Below are positions 1 to 9,124 of a DNA stretch of 64,000 bases, piece after piece. Where the stretch lies: assembly GCF_029948085.1 (NCBI RefSeq), contig NZ_JARZZP010000002.1:1-64000 (forward strand), read 5' to 3'. This DNA comes from Streptococcus taonis. GTDB taxonomy: Bacteria > Bacillota > Bacilli > Lactobacillales > Streptococcaceae. Numbering within the stretch: position 1 is the stretch's first letter; every line of letters begins with the position of its first letter. A model generated the notes under the pieces. It did no database searches. It worked only from the letters and a program-made list of their open reading frames with translations, and was not told where the DNA came from. The translations under genes and the position numbers were made by a program.

Positions 1-715
1 CTAGTCAGGTGAGAAGTCGCGTGAAAGTCATTACAATGGATATGTTTAGTCCCTATTACGATATTGCCAGAAAACTTCGCTTGCGAATTTCAAGGCTCAG
101 GCTGAAACAGTTCCCCAGACTGTTTCACTCCCAAATGCTAAAATCGTTCTCGACCGCTTTCACATTGTCCAACATCTCAGTCGAGCTATGAATCGTCTTC
201 GCATCCAAATCATGAATCGTTTTGATCGTAAATCGCACGAATATAAAGCATTAAAACGTTACTGGAAACTCATTCAACAGGATAGCCGTAAACTTAGTGA
301 TAGACGTTTTTATCGCCCTACTTTTCGCTCACACTTGACCAATAATGAGATTCTCGAAAAGCTCCTTGCATACTCTCAAGAACTTAGACAGCACTACGAT
401 CTCTATCAACTATTACTGTTTCATTTCCAAGAGAAACAAACAGACCATTTCTTTGAACTGATTGAAGAAACGATTTCTTGTGTAAATCCTATTTTTCAAA
501 CTGTTTTTAAGACCTTTTTGAAAGACAAGGACAAAATCATGAACGCACTGGAACTGCCCTACTCAAACGCGAAACTAGAGGCTACTAATAACCTCATTAA
601 GGTCATCAAGCGCAATGCTTTTGGCTTCCGGAACTTTAAAAACTTTAAAACTAGAATCCTCATTGCTTTGAACATCAAAAAGGAGAGAACCATGTTGGTC
701 CTCTCCAGGTTATAA
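1..715 (+). pseudogene. ISL3-family transposase, 5'-truncated and frameshifted
   Basis: This is the C-terminal part of a DDE transposase of the ISL3 family (IS1167-like). Residues such as VKVITMDMFSPYYD (from about base 24) and LDRFHIVQHLSRAMNR (from about base 146) are family landmarks, and the C-terminal third with NAKLEATN and KRNAFGFRNF is intact to the stop at 715. The gene starts outside the window. The two landmark blocks are in different frames because about 50 extra bases (roughly 75-128) interrupt the reading frame. These bases contain an inverted repeat, GAAACAG at 104-110 and CTGTTTC at 120-126. The element is therefore dead unless rescued in trans. Family identity is firm; the exact IS name is not. 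Confidence 0.85.
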
Positions 716-723
716 CTTTTCAT

Positions 724-749
724 CAACCCACTACAGTTGACAAAGAGCC
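724..749 (+). repeat. Right terminal inverted repeat of the ISL3-type element
   Basis: The sequence ending in ACAGTTGACAAAGAGCC directly follows the transposase stop. Its reverse complement begins GGCTCTTTGTCAACTGT, the form expected for the ends of ISL3/IS1167-type elements. It marks the right boundary of the insertion. The left end is outside the window, so a target duplication cannot be checked. Confidence 0.7.
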
Positions 750-786
750 TGAAAACATTGATAATTCAAGGGGTTGTTTTATATCG

Positions 787-1698
787 CTATAATTCATCTG
801 CAATTTTGTTGATCTTTCTCAGGCGATGATTGACACCACTTTTGGTTAAGGGATTGGTCAGACTATCTGCCAACTTTTGAATAGAATAGTCTGGATGCTG
901 GATACGCAGACGGGCAACTTCCTGCAAGTCTGCTGGCAAATTATCCAAGCCAATTCTATCTTTGATTTTACTGATATTGTTGATGGTTTTCATACTCGCT
1001 GAAACCGTCCGAGCAATATTAGCCGTCTCTGCATTATTAGCACGATTGAGATCATTACGGGTTTCACGTAAAATTTTGATGCCTTCGAAAGTATCACGCG
1101 CCTGCATGGCTCCAATAACTATGAGAAAATCCATGATATCCTCAGCACGCTGAAGATAGGTCACTGCACCTTTTTTTCGTTCAATCACCTTGGCATCCAA
1201 CAAGAAATGCTGAAGAAGCGCAGCGATCCCTTGGGCATGGTCCAGATAGACTGAGCTGATTTCAAGCTGGTATTTACCAGAGTCTGGATCTCGAATACTT
1301 CCATTCGCCAAAAAGGCTCCACAGAGATAGGCACGACCCGCTTCCTCATCTGCCAGAATTTCAGGCGCAATACCAGTCTCTAGTCCAAAGAAGGAGTCTG
1401 CTAAGTGCAAATCACTGAGTAGTTCTTGAACTCGCTCATCCGTAAAAACAGTATAGACTCGATTTTTACGAAGATTACTCCTCTGATGGTGACGAATTTC
1501 TGATTTAATCTCATAGAAGTGCAAAAAAGACTCATAGAGATGACGGGCTAACTTGGCATTTTCTGTCACAACTGACAGGGTTAAGCCAGAAGTCGATAAA
1601 CCAATACTACCAGACATCTTAATAATGGCAGATAGTTCGTGGCGACTCAGATGGTGCTGACCCAAAATTTCTTCTTTTACTGCAACTGTGAAGCTCAT
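787..1698 (-). CDS. whiA: WhiA-type DNA-binding regulator
   Basis: This 303-residue protein belongs to the WhiA family: an N-terminal LAGLIDADG-like homing-endonuclease fold without nuclease function, and a C-terminal helix-turn-helix ([20 protein letters not shown], near residue 280). In Firmicutes WhiA binds DNA and affects cell division and chromosome segregation; its target here is unknown. The start is set by AGGTGAG seven bases upstream. The ATG overlaps the yvcK stop by 4 bases (ATGA), so rapZ, yvcK and whiA are translationally coupled. Length is normal for the family and nothing is broken. Confidence 0.95.
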   Translation of the reverse strand: MSFTVAVKEEILGQHHLSRHELSAIIKMSGSIGLSTSGLTLSVVTENAKLARHLYESFLHFYEIKSEIRHHQRSNLRKNRVYTVFTDERVQELLSDLHLADSFFGLETGIAPEILADEEAGRAYLCGAFLANGSIRDPDSGKYQLEISSVYLDHAQGIAALLQHFLLDAKVIERKKGAVTYLQRAEDIMDFLIVIGAMQARDTFEGIKILRETRNDLNRANNAETANIARTVSASMKTINNISKIKDRIGLDNLPADLQEVARLRIQHPDYSIQKLADSLTNPLTKSGVNHRLRKINKIADEL

Positions 1699-2672
1699 TT
1701 TCTCACCTGTATAATGCGCATGAGCTCATCTACGATTAAATCACCATCGTGGAAGGCTCCCCCATTTTCCAAGCGTAAGAAATTAGATGAAATAACACGA
1801 GGGACTTGCTGACGCAAACCTTCAAAATCATGTTCAACCTGTACTAAATACTCATCAAATCGGTTGGTATCCATATAATCCCTCGGAACCTTTTCGATGT
1901 TAACAAGGACAGTATCAATAAATGGACGGCCCAAATGACTATGCAAGACTTCTACGTGATCACTATCTGTGAAATGCTCGGTCTCTCCACGTTGGGTCAT
2001 GATGTTGCAGACATAGGCAATTTCAGCCTTGGTTTCCAGAAGGGCCTGGCCAATTTCTTCAATAACAATATTAGGCAAAATCGAAGTAAAGAGTGAACCT
2101 GGGCCCAAGACAATCATATCACTCTCAAGAATGGTATTCACCACTCGACGGCTAGCCTGCGGTTTCTCATCGTCTAGAGTGTTGGTGACATAAACATGGT
2201 CAATCATACCTGGATGGTCTGCAATGTGACTTTCTCCAGCTACTTCTGTCCCATCTTTAAAGACGGCATGGAGTGTCAAAGGATGGTCACTTGATGGGAA
2301 AATCTTTCCAGTCGTATGGAAAAACTTACTCAGCAATTGCATGGCGTTATAGGTTGAACCCTGCATTTCAGAAAGCCCTGCTATGAGAATATTCCCTAGC
2401 GGATGTCCAGCAAAGGCACCTGCATCTTCCGAGAAGCGGTATTGAAAAACCTTTTCATAGAACTTTGGCATATCTGACATGGCAACAAGCACATTGCGTA
2501 AATCTCCAGGTGGTGTCAACTGCTGCATATTTTTACGCAGTTCACCTGAAGAACCTCCATCATCAGCAACAGTTACAATGGCTGCAATGTCAACATCTCT
2601 TTCCCGCAAACTTTTTAAAATAACAGGGATTCCAGTTCCTCCACCAATCACCGTAATTTTTGGTTTTCTCAT
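1695..2672 (-). CDS. yvcK: YvcK/CofD-like gluconeogenesis factor
   Basis: This 325-residue member of the YvcK/CofD family shows the nucleotide-binding N-terminus [12 protein letters not shown] and the motif [12 protein letters not shown]. In B. subtilis YvcK binds UDP-sugars and is needed for growth on gluconeogenic substrates and for normal cell shape; that role is carried over by homology. It overlaps rapZ upstream and whiA downstream by 4 bases each, the classic rapZ-yvcK-whiA arrangement of Firmicutes. No regulatory site is visible inside the operon. Confidence 0.93.
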   Translation of the reverse strand: MRKPKITVIGGGTGIPVILKSLRERDVDIAAIVTVADDGGSSGELRKNMQQLTPPGDLRNVLVAMSDMPKFYEKVFQYRFSEDAGAFAGHPLGNILIAGLSEMQGSTYNAMQLLSKFFHTTGKIFPSSDHPLTLHAVFKDGTEVAGESHIADHPGMIDHVYVTNTLDDEKPQASRRVVNTILESDMIVLGPGSLFTSILPNIVIEEIGQALLETKAEIAYVCNIMTQRGETEHFTDSDHVEVLHSHLGRPFIDTVLVNIEKVPRDYMDTNRFDEYLVQVEHDFEGLRQQVPRVISSNFLRLENGGAFHDGDLIVDELMRIIQVRK

Positions 2673-3559
2673 GAACGGTTTACCGTTTCCTTTCTGCGGT
2701 CTTTATCACGATGACTTTCGTTTACTGGCCAATTTTTAGCCAAGTCATTGGCTAATCGTTTAGCGAAGGCAACGCTTCGGTGTTGCCCACCTGTACAACC
2801 CACTGCAATGGTTAAAACAGATTTTCCTTCTTTTTTATAACCTGGTAGAATTGGTTCAATTAAGGCTAACAAATGGCGGTAGAAATCTTCAGATTCTTCA
2901 TGATTCATAACATAGTCATAAACGGCCTGGTCTTCACCTGTCTGATTGCGAAGTTCTGGTAGATAGTAAGGATTTGGGAGGAAACGAACATCAAATACCA
3001 AGTCAGCATCAATAGGAATGCCATATTTAAACCCGAAAGACATAACCTCAATACGGAAGGACTGAGCCTGTTCTTGGTCTGAAAACTGCTCTGCAATGGT
3101 CTTACGGAGTTCACGAGGAGTTAACTCTGTTGTGTCAACCACGTTTTGACTCATATTTTTCAAGGGTGCCAAGAGTTCACGTTCCAGCTTAATTCCGTCC
3201 AAGATACGACCATCTGCTGCCAGAGGGTGACTTCTTCTAGTCTCCTTATAGCGTGCCACCAATTCCTTATCTGCTGCATCCAAAAAGAGGATTTTAAAGT
3301 CCAAATCATCTTGATTTTCCAATTCATCCAAGACAGCCTGAATCTCTGAGAAGAAAGAACGACTACGCATATCCACCACTAGGGCCAACTTGTGGTCATC
3401 ATCCTTGGTCTCAACCAACTGTAAAAATTTTGGTAAGAGGGCAGGTGGCATATTATCAATGGTAAAATATCCTAAATCTTCAAAGGATTGAATGGCTACG
3501 GTTTTTCCTGCACCACTCATCCCTGTCACAATCACCAGGTGAAGTTGTTTCTGTGTCAT
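2669..3559 (-). CDS. rapZ: RapZ-family nucleotide-binding adapter
   Basis: The protein has 296 residues from the second of two adjacent ATGs. The second is preferred because AAGGAG lies about 7 bases before it; starting at 3562 would add one Met. The Walker A motif GMSGAGKT is near residue 13, and the C-terminal domain carries [10 protein letters not shown], typical of RapZ/YvcJ. In enterobacteria RapZ targets a small RNA to RNase E. In Gram-positives the role is less clear, though YvcJ hydrolyses nucleotides and is linked to competence. It is the first gene of the rapZ-yvcK-whiA unit. Confidence 0.93.
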   Translation of the reverse strand: MTQKQLHLVIVTGMSGAGKTVAIQSFEDLGYFTIDNMPPALLPKFLQLVETKDDDHKLALVVDMRSRSFFSEIQAVLDELENQDDLDFKILFLDAADKELVARYKETRRSHPLAADGRILDGIKLERELLAPLKNMSQNVVDTTELTPRELRKTIAEQFSDQEQAQSFRIEVMSFGFKYGIPIDADLVFDVRFLPNPYYLPELRNQTGEDQAVYDYVMNHEESEDFYRHLLALIEPILPGYKKEGKSVLTIAVGCTGGQHRSVAFAKRLANDLAKNWPVNESHRDKDRRKETVNRS

Positions 3560-3580
3560 CATTGTCTCCTTATATCAAAA

Positions 3581-3603
3581 GAAGTTTGGAAGAACCAAAC
3601 TTC
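3581..3603 (-). terminator. Hairpin after ridA
   Basis: GAAGTTTGG pairs with CCAAACTTC around a five-base loop, followed on the minus strand by TTTTGAT. It lies between the ridA stop and the rapZ ribosome-binding site. The U tract is short, so it may only attenuate. Confidence 0.5.
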
Positions 3604-3610
3604 AACTCGC

Positions 3611-3991
3611 TTATCCAATCTCTGCGATGACTTCAATTTCGACTTTTACATCGCGAGGAAGACGAGCTACTTCTACAGCTGAACGAGCTGGAAATTCCTT
3701 GTTAAAGGCTGTTTGGTATACCTCATTGAAAGGTACAAAGTCGTTCATATCACTCAAAAAGCAAGTTGTTTTAACAACATGGTCAAAATCCGTTCCTGCC
3801 TCTGCTAAAATAGCTCCAATATTTTTCAAGACTTGTTCAGTCTGTTCTTGGATCGTTTCTCCTACGATTTCTCCAGTTTCAGGAGACAATGGAACTTGAC
3901 CGCTAGCAAACAAAAGGTTGCCAACGATTTTTCCTTGAACGTAAGGTCCGATTGCCTTTGGAGCTTTATCTGTATGAATTGTTTTTGCCAT
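3611..3991 (-). CDS. ridA: RidA family reactive-intermediate deaminase
   Basis: This 126-residue protein is of the RidA/YjgF/UK114 family. Family signatures seen are KAIGPYVQG at the N-terminus, LFASGQVPL, and FPARSAVEVARLP, whose Arg binds the substrate carboxylate. RidA hydrolyses 2-aminoacrylate and other enamines released by PLP enzymes, protecting those enzymes in the cytosol. It sits between engB and rapZ on the same strand. Length is typical and all key residues are present. Confidence 0.93.
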   Translation of the reverse strand: MAKTIHTDKAPKAIGPYVQGKIVGNLLFASGQVPLSPETGEIVGETIQEQTEQVLKNIGAILAEAGTDFDHVVKTTCFLSDMNDFVPFNEVYQTAFNKEFPARSAVEVARLPRDVKVEIEVIAEIG

Positions 3992-4000
3992 TTGTATTCC

Positions 4001-4588
4001 TCACAATTTTTCTAAAATAGCATCCCAAGCTTGGTCCATTCCTGCTTTTGTTACGGATGAAAAGAGGATAAAATCATCACTTGGATCAAAGTTTAATTTC
4101 TTTTTAATAGCTGATTCGTGCTTATTCCATTTACCACGCGGAATCTTATCTGCCTTAGTCGCCACAATGATGACAGGAATCTCATAATACTTAAGAAATT
4201 CGTACATCTGCACATCATCTGCTGTCGGGTCATGACGAAGGTCAACAAGACTAACAACCGCTCGAAGATTTTCTCGAGTAGTCAAGTACTCCTCAATCAT
4301 ACGACCCCATTTTTCGCGTTCCTTTTTGGAAACACGGGCATAACCATAACCAGGCACATCCACAAAACGCATCTTATCATCAATGTTAAAGAAATTGAGT
4401 AGTTGTGTTTTTCCTGGTTTTCCAGAGGTACGAGCTAGATTTTTACGATTGAGCATGGTATTGATAAAACTTGATTTACCAACATTTGAGCGACCTGCAA
4501 GAGCAATCTCAGGAAGTTCATCCTGCGGATAGTGGGACTTGTTGGCTGCACTCAGCAAAATCTCAGCATTGTGTGTATTGATTTCCAT
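4001..4588 (-). CDS. engB: Ribosome biogenesis GTPase EngB (YsxC)
   Basis: This 195-residue GTPase is needed for late assembly of the 50S subunit. Visible GTPase motifs are G1 GRSNVGKSS near residue 32, G3 DVPGYG and G4 TKAD. The ATG at 4588 is preferred over the upstream GTG at 4594, because that GTG is part of the AGAGGTG ribosome-binding site. It begins only a few bases after the clpX stop, and clpX-engB is a conserved pair in streptococci, so co-transcription is likely. Confidence 0.94.
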   Translation of the reverse strand: MEINTHNAEILLSAANKSHYPQDELPEIALAGRSNVGKSSFINTMLNRKNLARTSGKPGKTQLLNFFNIDDKMRFVDVPGYGYARVSKKEREKWGRMIEEYLTTRENLRAVVSLVDLRHDPTADDVQMYEFLKYYEIPVIIVATKADKIPRGKWNKHESAIKKKLNFDPSDDFILFSSVTKAGMDQAWDAILEKL

Positions 4589-4596
4589 AGTCACCT

Positions 4597-5829
4597 CTAG
4601 GCTGTCTCTAGGATTGGTTTAGCCGTTCCGTCAACTGCTTCTTTTGTGATACGAACTGTTTTCACATTTTCTTGACTTGGAACCTCAAACATAACGTCTA
4701 GCATGGTTTCTTCAATAATTGAGCGAAGACCACGCGCACCAGTTTTGCGTTCGATGGCTTTGTTTGCAATTTCCTGGAGAGCTTCGTCGTCAAATTCAAG
4801 TTCTACATCATCATAAGAAAGCAAGGTCTGGTATTGTTTGACCAAGGCATTTCTTGGCTCCTTCAAGATGCGAACCAAATCATCCACAGTCAACTGCTCC
4901 AAGGCTGCAAATACCGGCAAGCGACCAATCAACTCAGGAATAATACCGAATTTTTGAATATCTTCTGCAATGATTTCTTGCATGTAAGAGCTGTTTTCGT
5001 CAATAGCCTTGTTGTTTTGTCCGAAACCAATAACTTTTTCTCCCAAACGCTGTTTGACAATCTCTTCGATGCCATCGAAGGCACCACCCACGATAAAGAG
5101 GATATTCTTAGTGTCCACTTGAATCATTTCTTGTTGTGGATGTTTGCGACCGCCTTGAGGTGGTACGCTAGCTACAGTTCCCTCGATAATCTTGAGGAGG
5201 GCTTGTTGCACACCTTCACCAGAAACATCACGTGTAATAGAAACATTTTCGCTCTTCTTGGCAATCTTGTCGATTTCGTCTACGTAGATAATTCCACGCT
5301 CTGCACGTTCGATATTAAAGTCAGCTGCCTGCAAGAGTTTGAGGAGGATATTTTCCACGTCCTCACCGACATAACCAGCCTCAGTAAGAGCTGTTGCATC
5401 AGCAATGGCAAAAGGTACATTCAAACTTCTAGCAAGAGTTTGAGCAAGGAAAGTCTTCCCTGAACCAGTTGGGCCAATCATCAAAATGTTTGACTTTTGC
5501 AAATCCACATCTTCTGACTCTTCACGAGTGTCATGGAAATTGATGCGTTTGTAGTGGTTATATACAGCCACTGCCAAGGCACGTTTGGCACGATCTTGAC
5601 CGATCACATAGTGGTTCAAGATGTTTAGGAGTTCGATTGGTTTTGGTACTTCAGACAAGTCTGCTAGGACTTCCTCTGCCAACTCCTCACGAATAATTTC
5701 CTGGGCCAACTCCACACATTCATTACAGATAAAGGCGTTGTTCCCAGCGATTATTTTTTTAACTTCTTCTTGGCTTTTGCCACAAAATGAGCAATAAACC
5801 ATCATATCATTTTTCCTATTTGTAGGCAT
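4597..5829 (-). CDS. clpX: ATP-dependent Clp protease unfoldase ClpX
   Basis: This is a full-length 410-residue ClpX. The N-terminal zinc-binding domain has Cys13, Cys16, Cys35 and Cys38. The AAA+ domain has Walker A GPTGSGKT near residue 118, Walker B IIYVDEID, and the pore loop GYVGEDVE. An IGF-type loop (VIGFGQ) for docking to ClpP is present. It unfolds tagged proteins and feeds them to ClpP, which is not in this window. The start is supported by GGAAGGGA just upstream. It is preceded by the short ORF at 5861 and dfrA on the same strand. Confidence 0.97.
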   Translation of the reverse strand: MPTNRKNDMMVYCSFCGKSQEEVKKIIAGNNAFICNECVELAQEIIREELAEEVLADLSEVPKPIELLNILNHYVIGQDRAKRALAVAVYNHYKRINFHDTREESEDVDLQKSNILMIGPTGSGKTFLAQTLARSLNVPFAIADATALTEAGYVGEDVENILLKLLQAADFNIERAERGIIYVDEIDKIAKKSENVSITRDVSGEGVQQALLKIIEGTVASVPPQGGRKHPQQEMIQVDTKNILFIVGGAFDGIEEIVKQRLGEKVIGFGQNNKAIDENSSYMQEIIAEDIQKFGIIPELIGRLPVFAALEQLTVDDLVRILKEPRNALVKQYQTLLSYDDVELEFDDEALQEIANKAIERKTGARGLRSIIEETMLDVMFEVPSQENVKTVRITKEAVDGTAKPILETA

Positions 5830-5860
5830 GATTCCCTTCCGTTCTAAATGATTTTTCTAT

Positions 5861-6031
5861 CTAAAATAAGGTCATATAAAAAGCATGAATGCTATTCACC
5901 AAGTTTGTAAAAGCATTAAGCCAAAGCAGAGTAGCAAGTCCAAAGCGCTTTTTACGAAAAGCGTGTGTTCCAGCTACAAGACAGACAGCACACAAAAGAG
6001 CTGTAAAAAATCCAAAAATACTGCGCTCCAT
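5861..6031 (-). CDS. Small membrane protein between dfrA and clpX
   Basis: This 56-residue ORF begins [14 protein letters not shown] and ends with FYMTLF. It has two hydrophobic stretches (about residues 5-22 and 31-54) separated by the basic turn RKKRF, so it is probably a two-helix membrane protein with an inside turn. Its ATG shares one base with the dfrA stop codon (TAATG), a coupling that argues it is translated. A short hypothetical at the same place is known in pneumococcus. Its function is unknown. Confidence 0.75.
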   Translation of the reverse strand: MERSIFGFFTALLCAVCLVAGTHAFRKKRFGLATLLWLNAFTNLVNSIHAFYMTLF

Positions 6032-6537
6032 TAGACTTCCTTTCTCTTTCTATATTCGATGGTAAAATCATAGACATTTTTCTCATCTTTGGAATAAGAT
6101 TTGCTTGCAACAGTCTCAAAAGCAGTCAAGTCAAAATCTTCTGGGAAATAGGTATCCCCTTCAACTTGAGCATGAATTTGTGTCACAATAATCTCATCGA
6201 GATAAGGTTCAAAAAGCTGAAAAATCTGCTTGCCACCAAGGATATAGAGATTCTTAGCCTGATGATGATACCAGTCTAAAACATCCTCAACATTTTGGAA
6301 AACCAGTGCTCCTTCAATTGACTCTTCGGGATTGCGCGTCAAAATCAAGGTTTCACGTCCTGGAAGCAATCGTCGTCCCATTCCATCAAAGGTTACACGG
6401 CCCATTAAAATGGCATGATTCAAGGTTGTTTCTTTAAAATGTTTTAACTCTGCTGGCAAATGCCAAGGCAAACGATCCTCTTTCCCGATTACACCCTTTT
6501 CATCTTGAGCCCAAATGGCTACGATTTTCTTTGTCAT
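6031..6537 (-). CDS. folA: Dihydrofolate reductase
   Basis: This 168-residue chromosomal DHFR makes tetrahydrofolate from dihydrofolate with NADPH. Family landmarks are [23 protein letters not shown] with the catalytic acidic residue, [12 protein letters not shown], and the NADPH-binding YILGG. Counting from Met1, residue 100 is Leu (codon CTT). In pneumococcal DHFR residue 100 is normally Ile, and Ile100Leu is the classic trimethoprim-resistance change. It may also be the natural state of this species. It heads the dfrA, small ORF, clpX, engB run. Confidence 0.95.
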   Translation of the reverse strand: MTKKIVAIWAQDEKGVIGKEDRLPWHLPAELKHFKETTLNHAILMGRVTFDGMGRRLLPGRETLILTRNPEESIEGALVFQNVEDVLDWYHHQAKNLYILGGKQIFQLFEPYLDEIIVTQIHAQVEGDTYFPEDFDLTAFETVASKSYSKDEKNVYDFTIEYRKRKEV

Positions 6538-6616
6538 GCTTTCATCCTTTTCATTGATAGTTCTATTTTATCAAAAATCTTCAAAAAAGACTGTTTTGGA
6601 ATGCCCTCCTGAATAG

Positions 6617-6648
6617 AAAAAATCCGTAGAAAACTTCTACGGATTTTT
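6617..6648 (-). terminator. Terminator after dpr
   Basis: AATCCGTAGAA and TTCTACGGATT form a strong stem with a short loop and T/A tracts on both sides. It ends the dpr message and could act in both directions. Confidence 0.85.
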
Positions 6649-6664
6649 AGAAAAATACAGTATC

Positions 6665-7183
6665 TTACAAACCAGGTGCTTGTCCTAATTCTGCTGCAAG
6701 CATCCAGACTGTTTTTTCAAGGTCTGCCTTAGCACCAACGAAGATATCATTGGTTACATCATCACCTTCTTCATCTGTTACATCCAAAGCTTTTTGGAAA
6801 AGAGTGATGAGGTAACGATAAATTTCAAGAACACGTTCCAAACTTTCTTCTACGTTGCGGAACTCTCCAACTTCTTCTTCGATTTCACTGTGTTGAAGAA
6901 ACTCTGTCAGAGTAGAGTATGGTTTGCCACCAAGTGTAATCAAGCGTTCGCTGATTTCGTCAAGGTAACCATCAAGACTGTCCATGTATTCATCCATCTT
7001 AGGATGCCATACTTGGAAACCACGACCACGCATGTACCAGTGTACTTGATGAAGAGCGATATGTGCTACGTACAAGTCAGCTACGGCTTGATTCAAGACT
7101 TCTTTCGTTTTTACTAGCGTTTCAGGAGCTGTCTTAGATAATGTTGTTACGTCTTTTAATGCATCTTTTTTCAATTCTACCAT
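6665..7183 (-). CDS. dpr: Dps-like peroxide resistance ferritin (Dpr)
   Basis: This 172-residue Dps-family mini-ferritin assembles as a dodecamer that oxidises and stores iron, keeping Fenton chemistry away from DNA in these catalase-negative bacteria. The ferroxidase motif lies in [24 protein letters not shown] (read as two blocks, from about residue 45). The start at 7183 is chosen because GAGGTGAG sits eight bases upstream; an ATG at 7192 lies inside that site. It is a single-gene unit with its own promoter and terminator. Confidence 0.94.
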   Translation of the reverse strand: MVELKKDALKDVTTLSKTAPETLVKTKEVLNQAVADLYVAHIALHQVHWYMRGRGFQVWHPKMDEYMDSLDGYLDEISERLITLGGKPYSTLTEFLQHSEIEEEVGEFRNVEESLERVLEIYRYLITLFQKALDVTDEEGDDVTNDIFVGAKADLEKTVWMLAAELGQAPGL

Positions 7184-7236
7184 TTTTCTCACCTCATAAT
7201 ATTATTTTTGTAACCATATTTATTGATTACTACCTC

Positions 7237-7265
7237 AGTATACTACACCTAGTAGACAAAAGCAA
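7237..7265 (-). promoter_or_regulatory. Probable dpr promoter
   Basis: On the minus strand TTGCTT (7260-7265) and TATACT (7237-7242) are separated by 17 bases. The A+T-rich leader to the dpr ribosome-binding site follows. The -35 is only moderately close to consensus. No operator could be assigned. Confidence 0.6.
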
Positions 7266-7332
7266 GAAAATTAACCCATATTAAAAAAGTTGTAATTGAC
7301 TGATAATTTAAGAAAATGAGTGGCTATTTACC

Positions 7333-9114
7333 CTAGCTATTTTCTCTGTTTTTACTAGAAAATTGACTTTGATAAAGATCGTAATAGAAACCTTTTGCAG
7401 CCAAAAGACTTTCATGATTTCCCTGTTCGATTATCTGTCCATCTTTAAGTACCAAAATTTTGTCAGCTTCCTGAATTGTCGAAAGTCGATGGGCAATGAC
7501 AAAGCTTGTTCTCCCCTTCATCAAACGTTTCATGGCCTTTTGAATCAAGAGTTCTAAACGAGTATCGACTGATGAGGTCGCTTCGTCCAAAATTAAGATT
7601 TTTGGATCAGCCAAGAGAGCACGCGCAATAGTTAACAGCTGTTTCTGACCAAGAGAAATATTACTTGACTCTTGGTTCATTTCCATATTGTATCCACCAG
7701 GAAGGGTGCGAATAAAGTGGTCCACATTGGCAGCCTTAGCCGCTTCGACGATTTCCTCATCTGTTGCCTCAAGATTTCCAAAGCGAAGATTTTCCTTGAT
7801 ACTGCCCTCATAGAGCCAAGCATCCTGTAGGACCATCCCAAACTGACGACGGTAGTCCTGACGAGACAGGTCACGAATATCTTGGCCATCCACTAAAATG
7901 GCACCAGCTGTCACATCGTAAAAACGCATAAGAAGGTTAATCAAAGTTGTTTTACCTGCTCCAGTAGGTCCAACTATAGCTACCATCTCTCCAGGTTTAA
8001 CATCTAGGTTGAAATTGCGAATCAATGGTTTGTTTTCCACGTATTGGAAATCGACATTCTTGAAGCTAACTTGACCTGTCAATGGTGCCAAGTCTTTTAC
8101 TTCTGTAGTTTGGACTTCTTCTTGTTCATCCAAAACTTCAAAGACACGGTCAAGCGAAGACTTAGCACTTTGCATTTGCCCAGCTAATTGAGTGATGTTT
8201 TGAATTGGTTGACTGACCTGCCACACATACTGAACGAAAGCCTGCATATTACCGATCGTCAAGCGACCTGCAATAACTTGCAAACCACCTAAGACAGCTA
8301 CAATTAAGTAAGTTAAATCAGACACGATATGAAGGGCAGGCATCATCAAACCTGAAATAAAGCTAGCCTTGAATCCAACTTGTTGCAATTCATCCGTAAT
8401 CTTTTCAAACCTCTCTTGAGATTTTTCTTCGCGTCCAAAAAGTTTGAGGACATTGAAACCTGTCAAGTTTTCCTGCACAAATCCATTCATACGACCTAGA
8501 ATGGCTGCCTGCTGTTTAAAGTATGGTTGCGAGCGATTTAGAATCGTTTTAGCTCCAAAATAAGTCACTGGAATCGACAAGATAACAATGATAGCTAACT
8601 GAATATTTAAATAGAGGACCATTCCCATAACAAAAAGAATGGTAAAGACTGCATTGACAATCTGTAGGAAAGATTGTTGAAGGGCATTTGAAACAGTTTC
8701 AACGTCACTGGTAAAACGACCTAATAAATCTCCAAACTGGTGCTTGTCAAAGTAGGACACAGGAATGCGATTGATTTTTTCGCTCATTTCATTTCGCAAA
8801 TCCTGTATCATGGACTGCACCGCATTGGTCATAAAGTAGTTTGAATAATATGACCCCAACTCATAGAGAAGACCACGCAAGAGATAGATCACTAGAATTA
8901 CTGCGATATAGCTGGTATTGATAGCCGCTCCTGCAACACCATTTGCCATAGCAAGAAGATTGCTGGTTAATTCTGTGATAGCAAGCCCCAATACAAAAGG
9001 CTCGATAACACTCATAATGACGCTGACTATTTTCAAGAAGACTGCAAAGAAAACAGAGAATCGGTAGGCTTTTAAATAGGTCCATAGACGAGCTAGACTA
9101 GATTGTTGTTTCAT
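7333..9114 (-). CDS. Heterodimeric ABC exporter, second half-transporter
   Basis: This 593-residue half-transporter has six predicted membrane helices (residues about 15-310) followed by an ATPase domain. The Walker A is GPTGAGKTT and the Walker B is ILILDEATSSVD with the catalytic Glu, but the signature motif reads NISLGQ instead of LSGGQ. Its partner at 9125-10861 is deviant in the complementary place, as in LmrCD/EfrCD/PatAB-type heterodimeric multidrug exporters. The two genes are 10 bases apart. The substrate cannot be read from the sequence; drugs, peptides or lipids are all possible. Confidence 0.9.
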   Translation of the reverse strand: MKQQSSLARLWTYLKAYRFSVFFAVFLKIVSVIMSVIEPFVLGLAITELTSNLLAMANGVAGAAINTSYIAVILVIYLLRGLLYELGSYYSNYFMTNAVQSMIQDLRNEMSEKINRIPVSYFDKHQFGDLLGRFTSDVETVSNALQQSFLQIVNAVFTILFVMGMVLYLNIQLAIIVILSIPVTYFGAKTILNRSQPYFKQQAAILGRMNGFVQENLTGFNVLKLFGREEKSQERFEKITDELQQVGFKASFISGLMMPALHIVSDLTYLIVAVLGGLQVIAGRLTIGNMQAFVQYVWQVSQPIQNITQLAGQMQSAKSSLDRVFEVLDEQEEVQTTEVKDLAPLTGQVSFKNVDFQYVENKPLIRNFNLDVKPGEMVAIVGPTGAGKTTLINLLMRFYDVTAGAILVDGQDIRDLSRQDYRRQFGMVLQDAWLYEGSIKENLRFGNLEATDEEIVEAAKAANVDHFIRTLPGGYNMEMNQESSNISLGQKQLLTIARALLADPKILILDEATSSVDTRLELLIQKAMKRLMKGRTSFVIAHRLSTIQEADKILVLKDGQIIEQGNHESLLAAKGFYYDLYQSQFSSKNRENS

Positions 9115-9124
9115 CCTTTACCTC

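Noticed and set aside
4834..5463. 209-residue plus-strand ORF inside clpX
   Set aside because: It is antisense to a strongly conserved gene, with no promoter or homology that I recognise.
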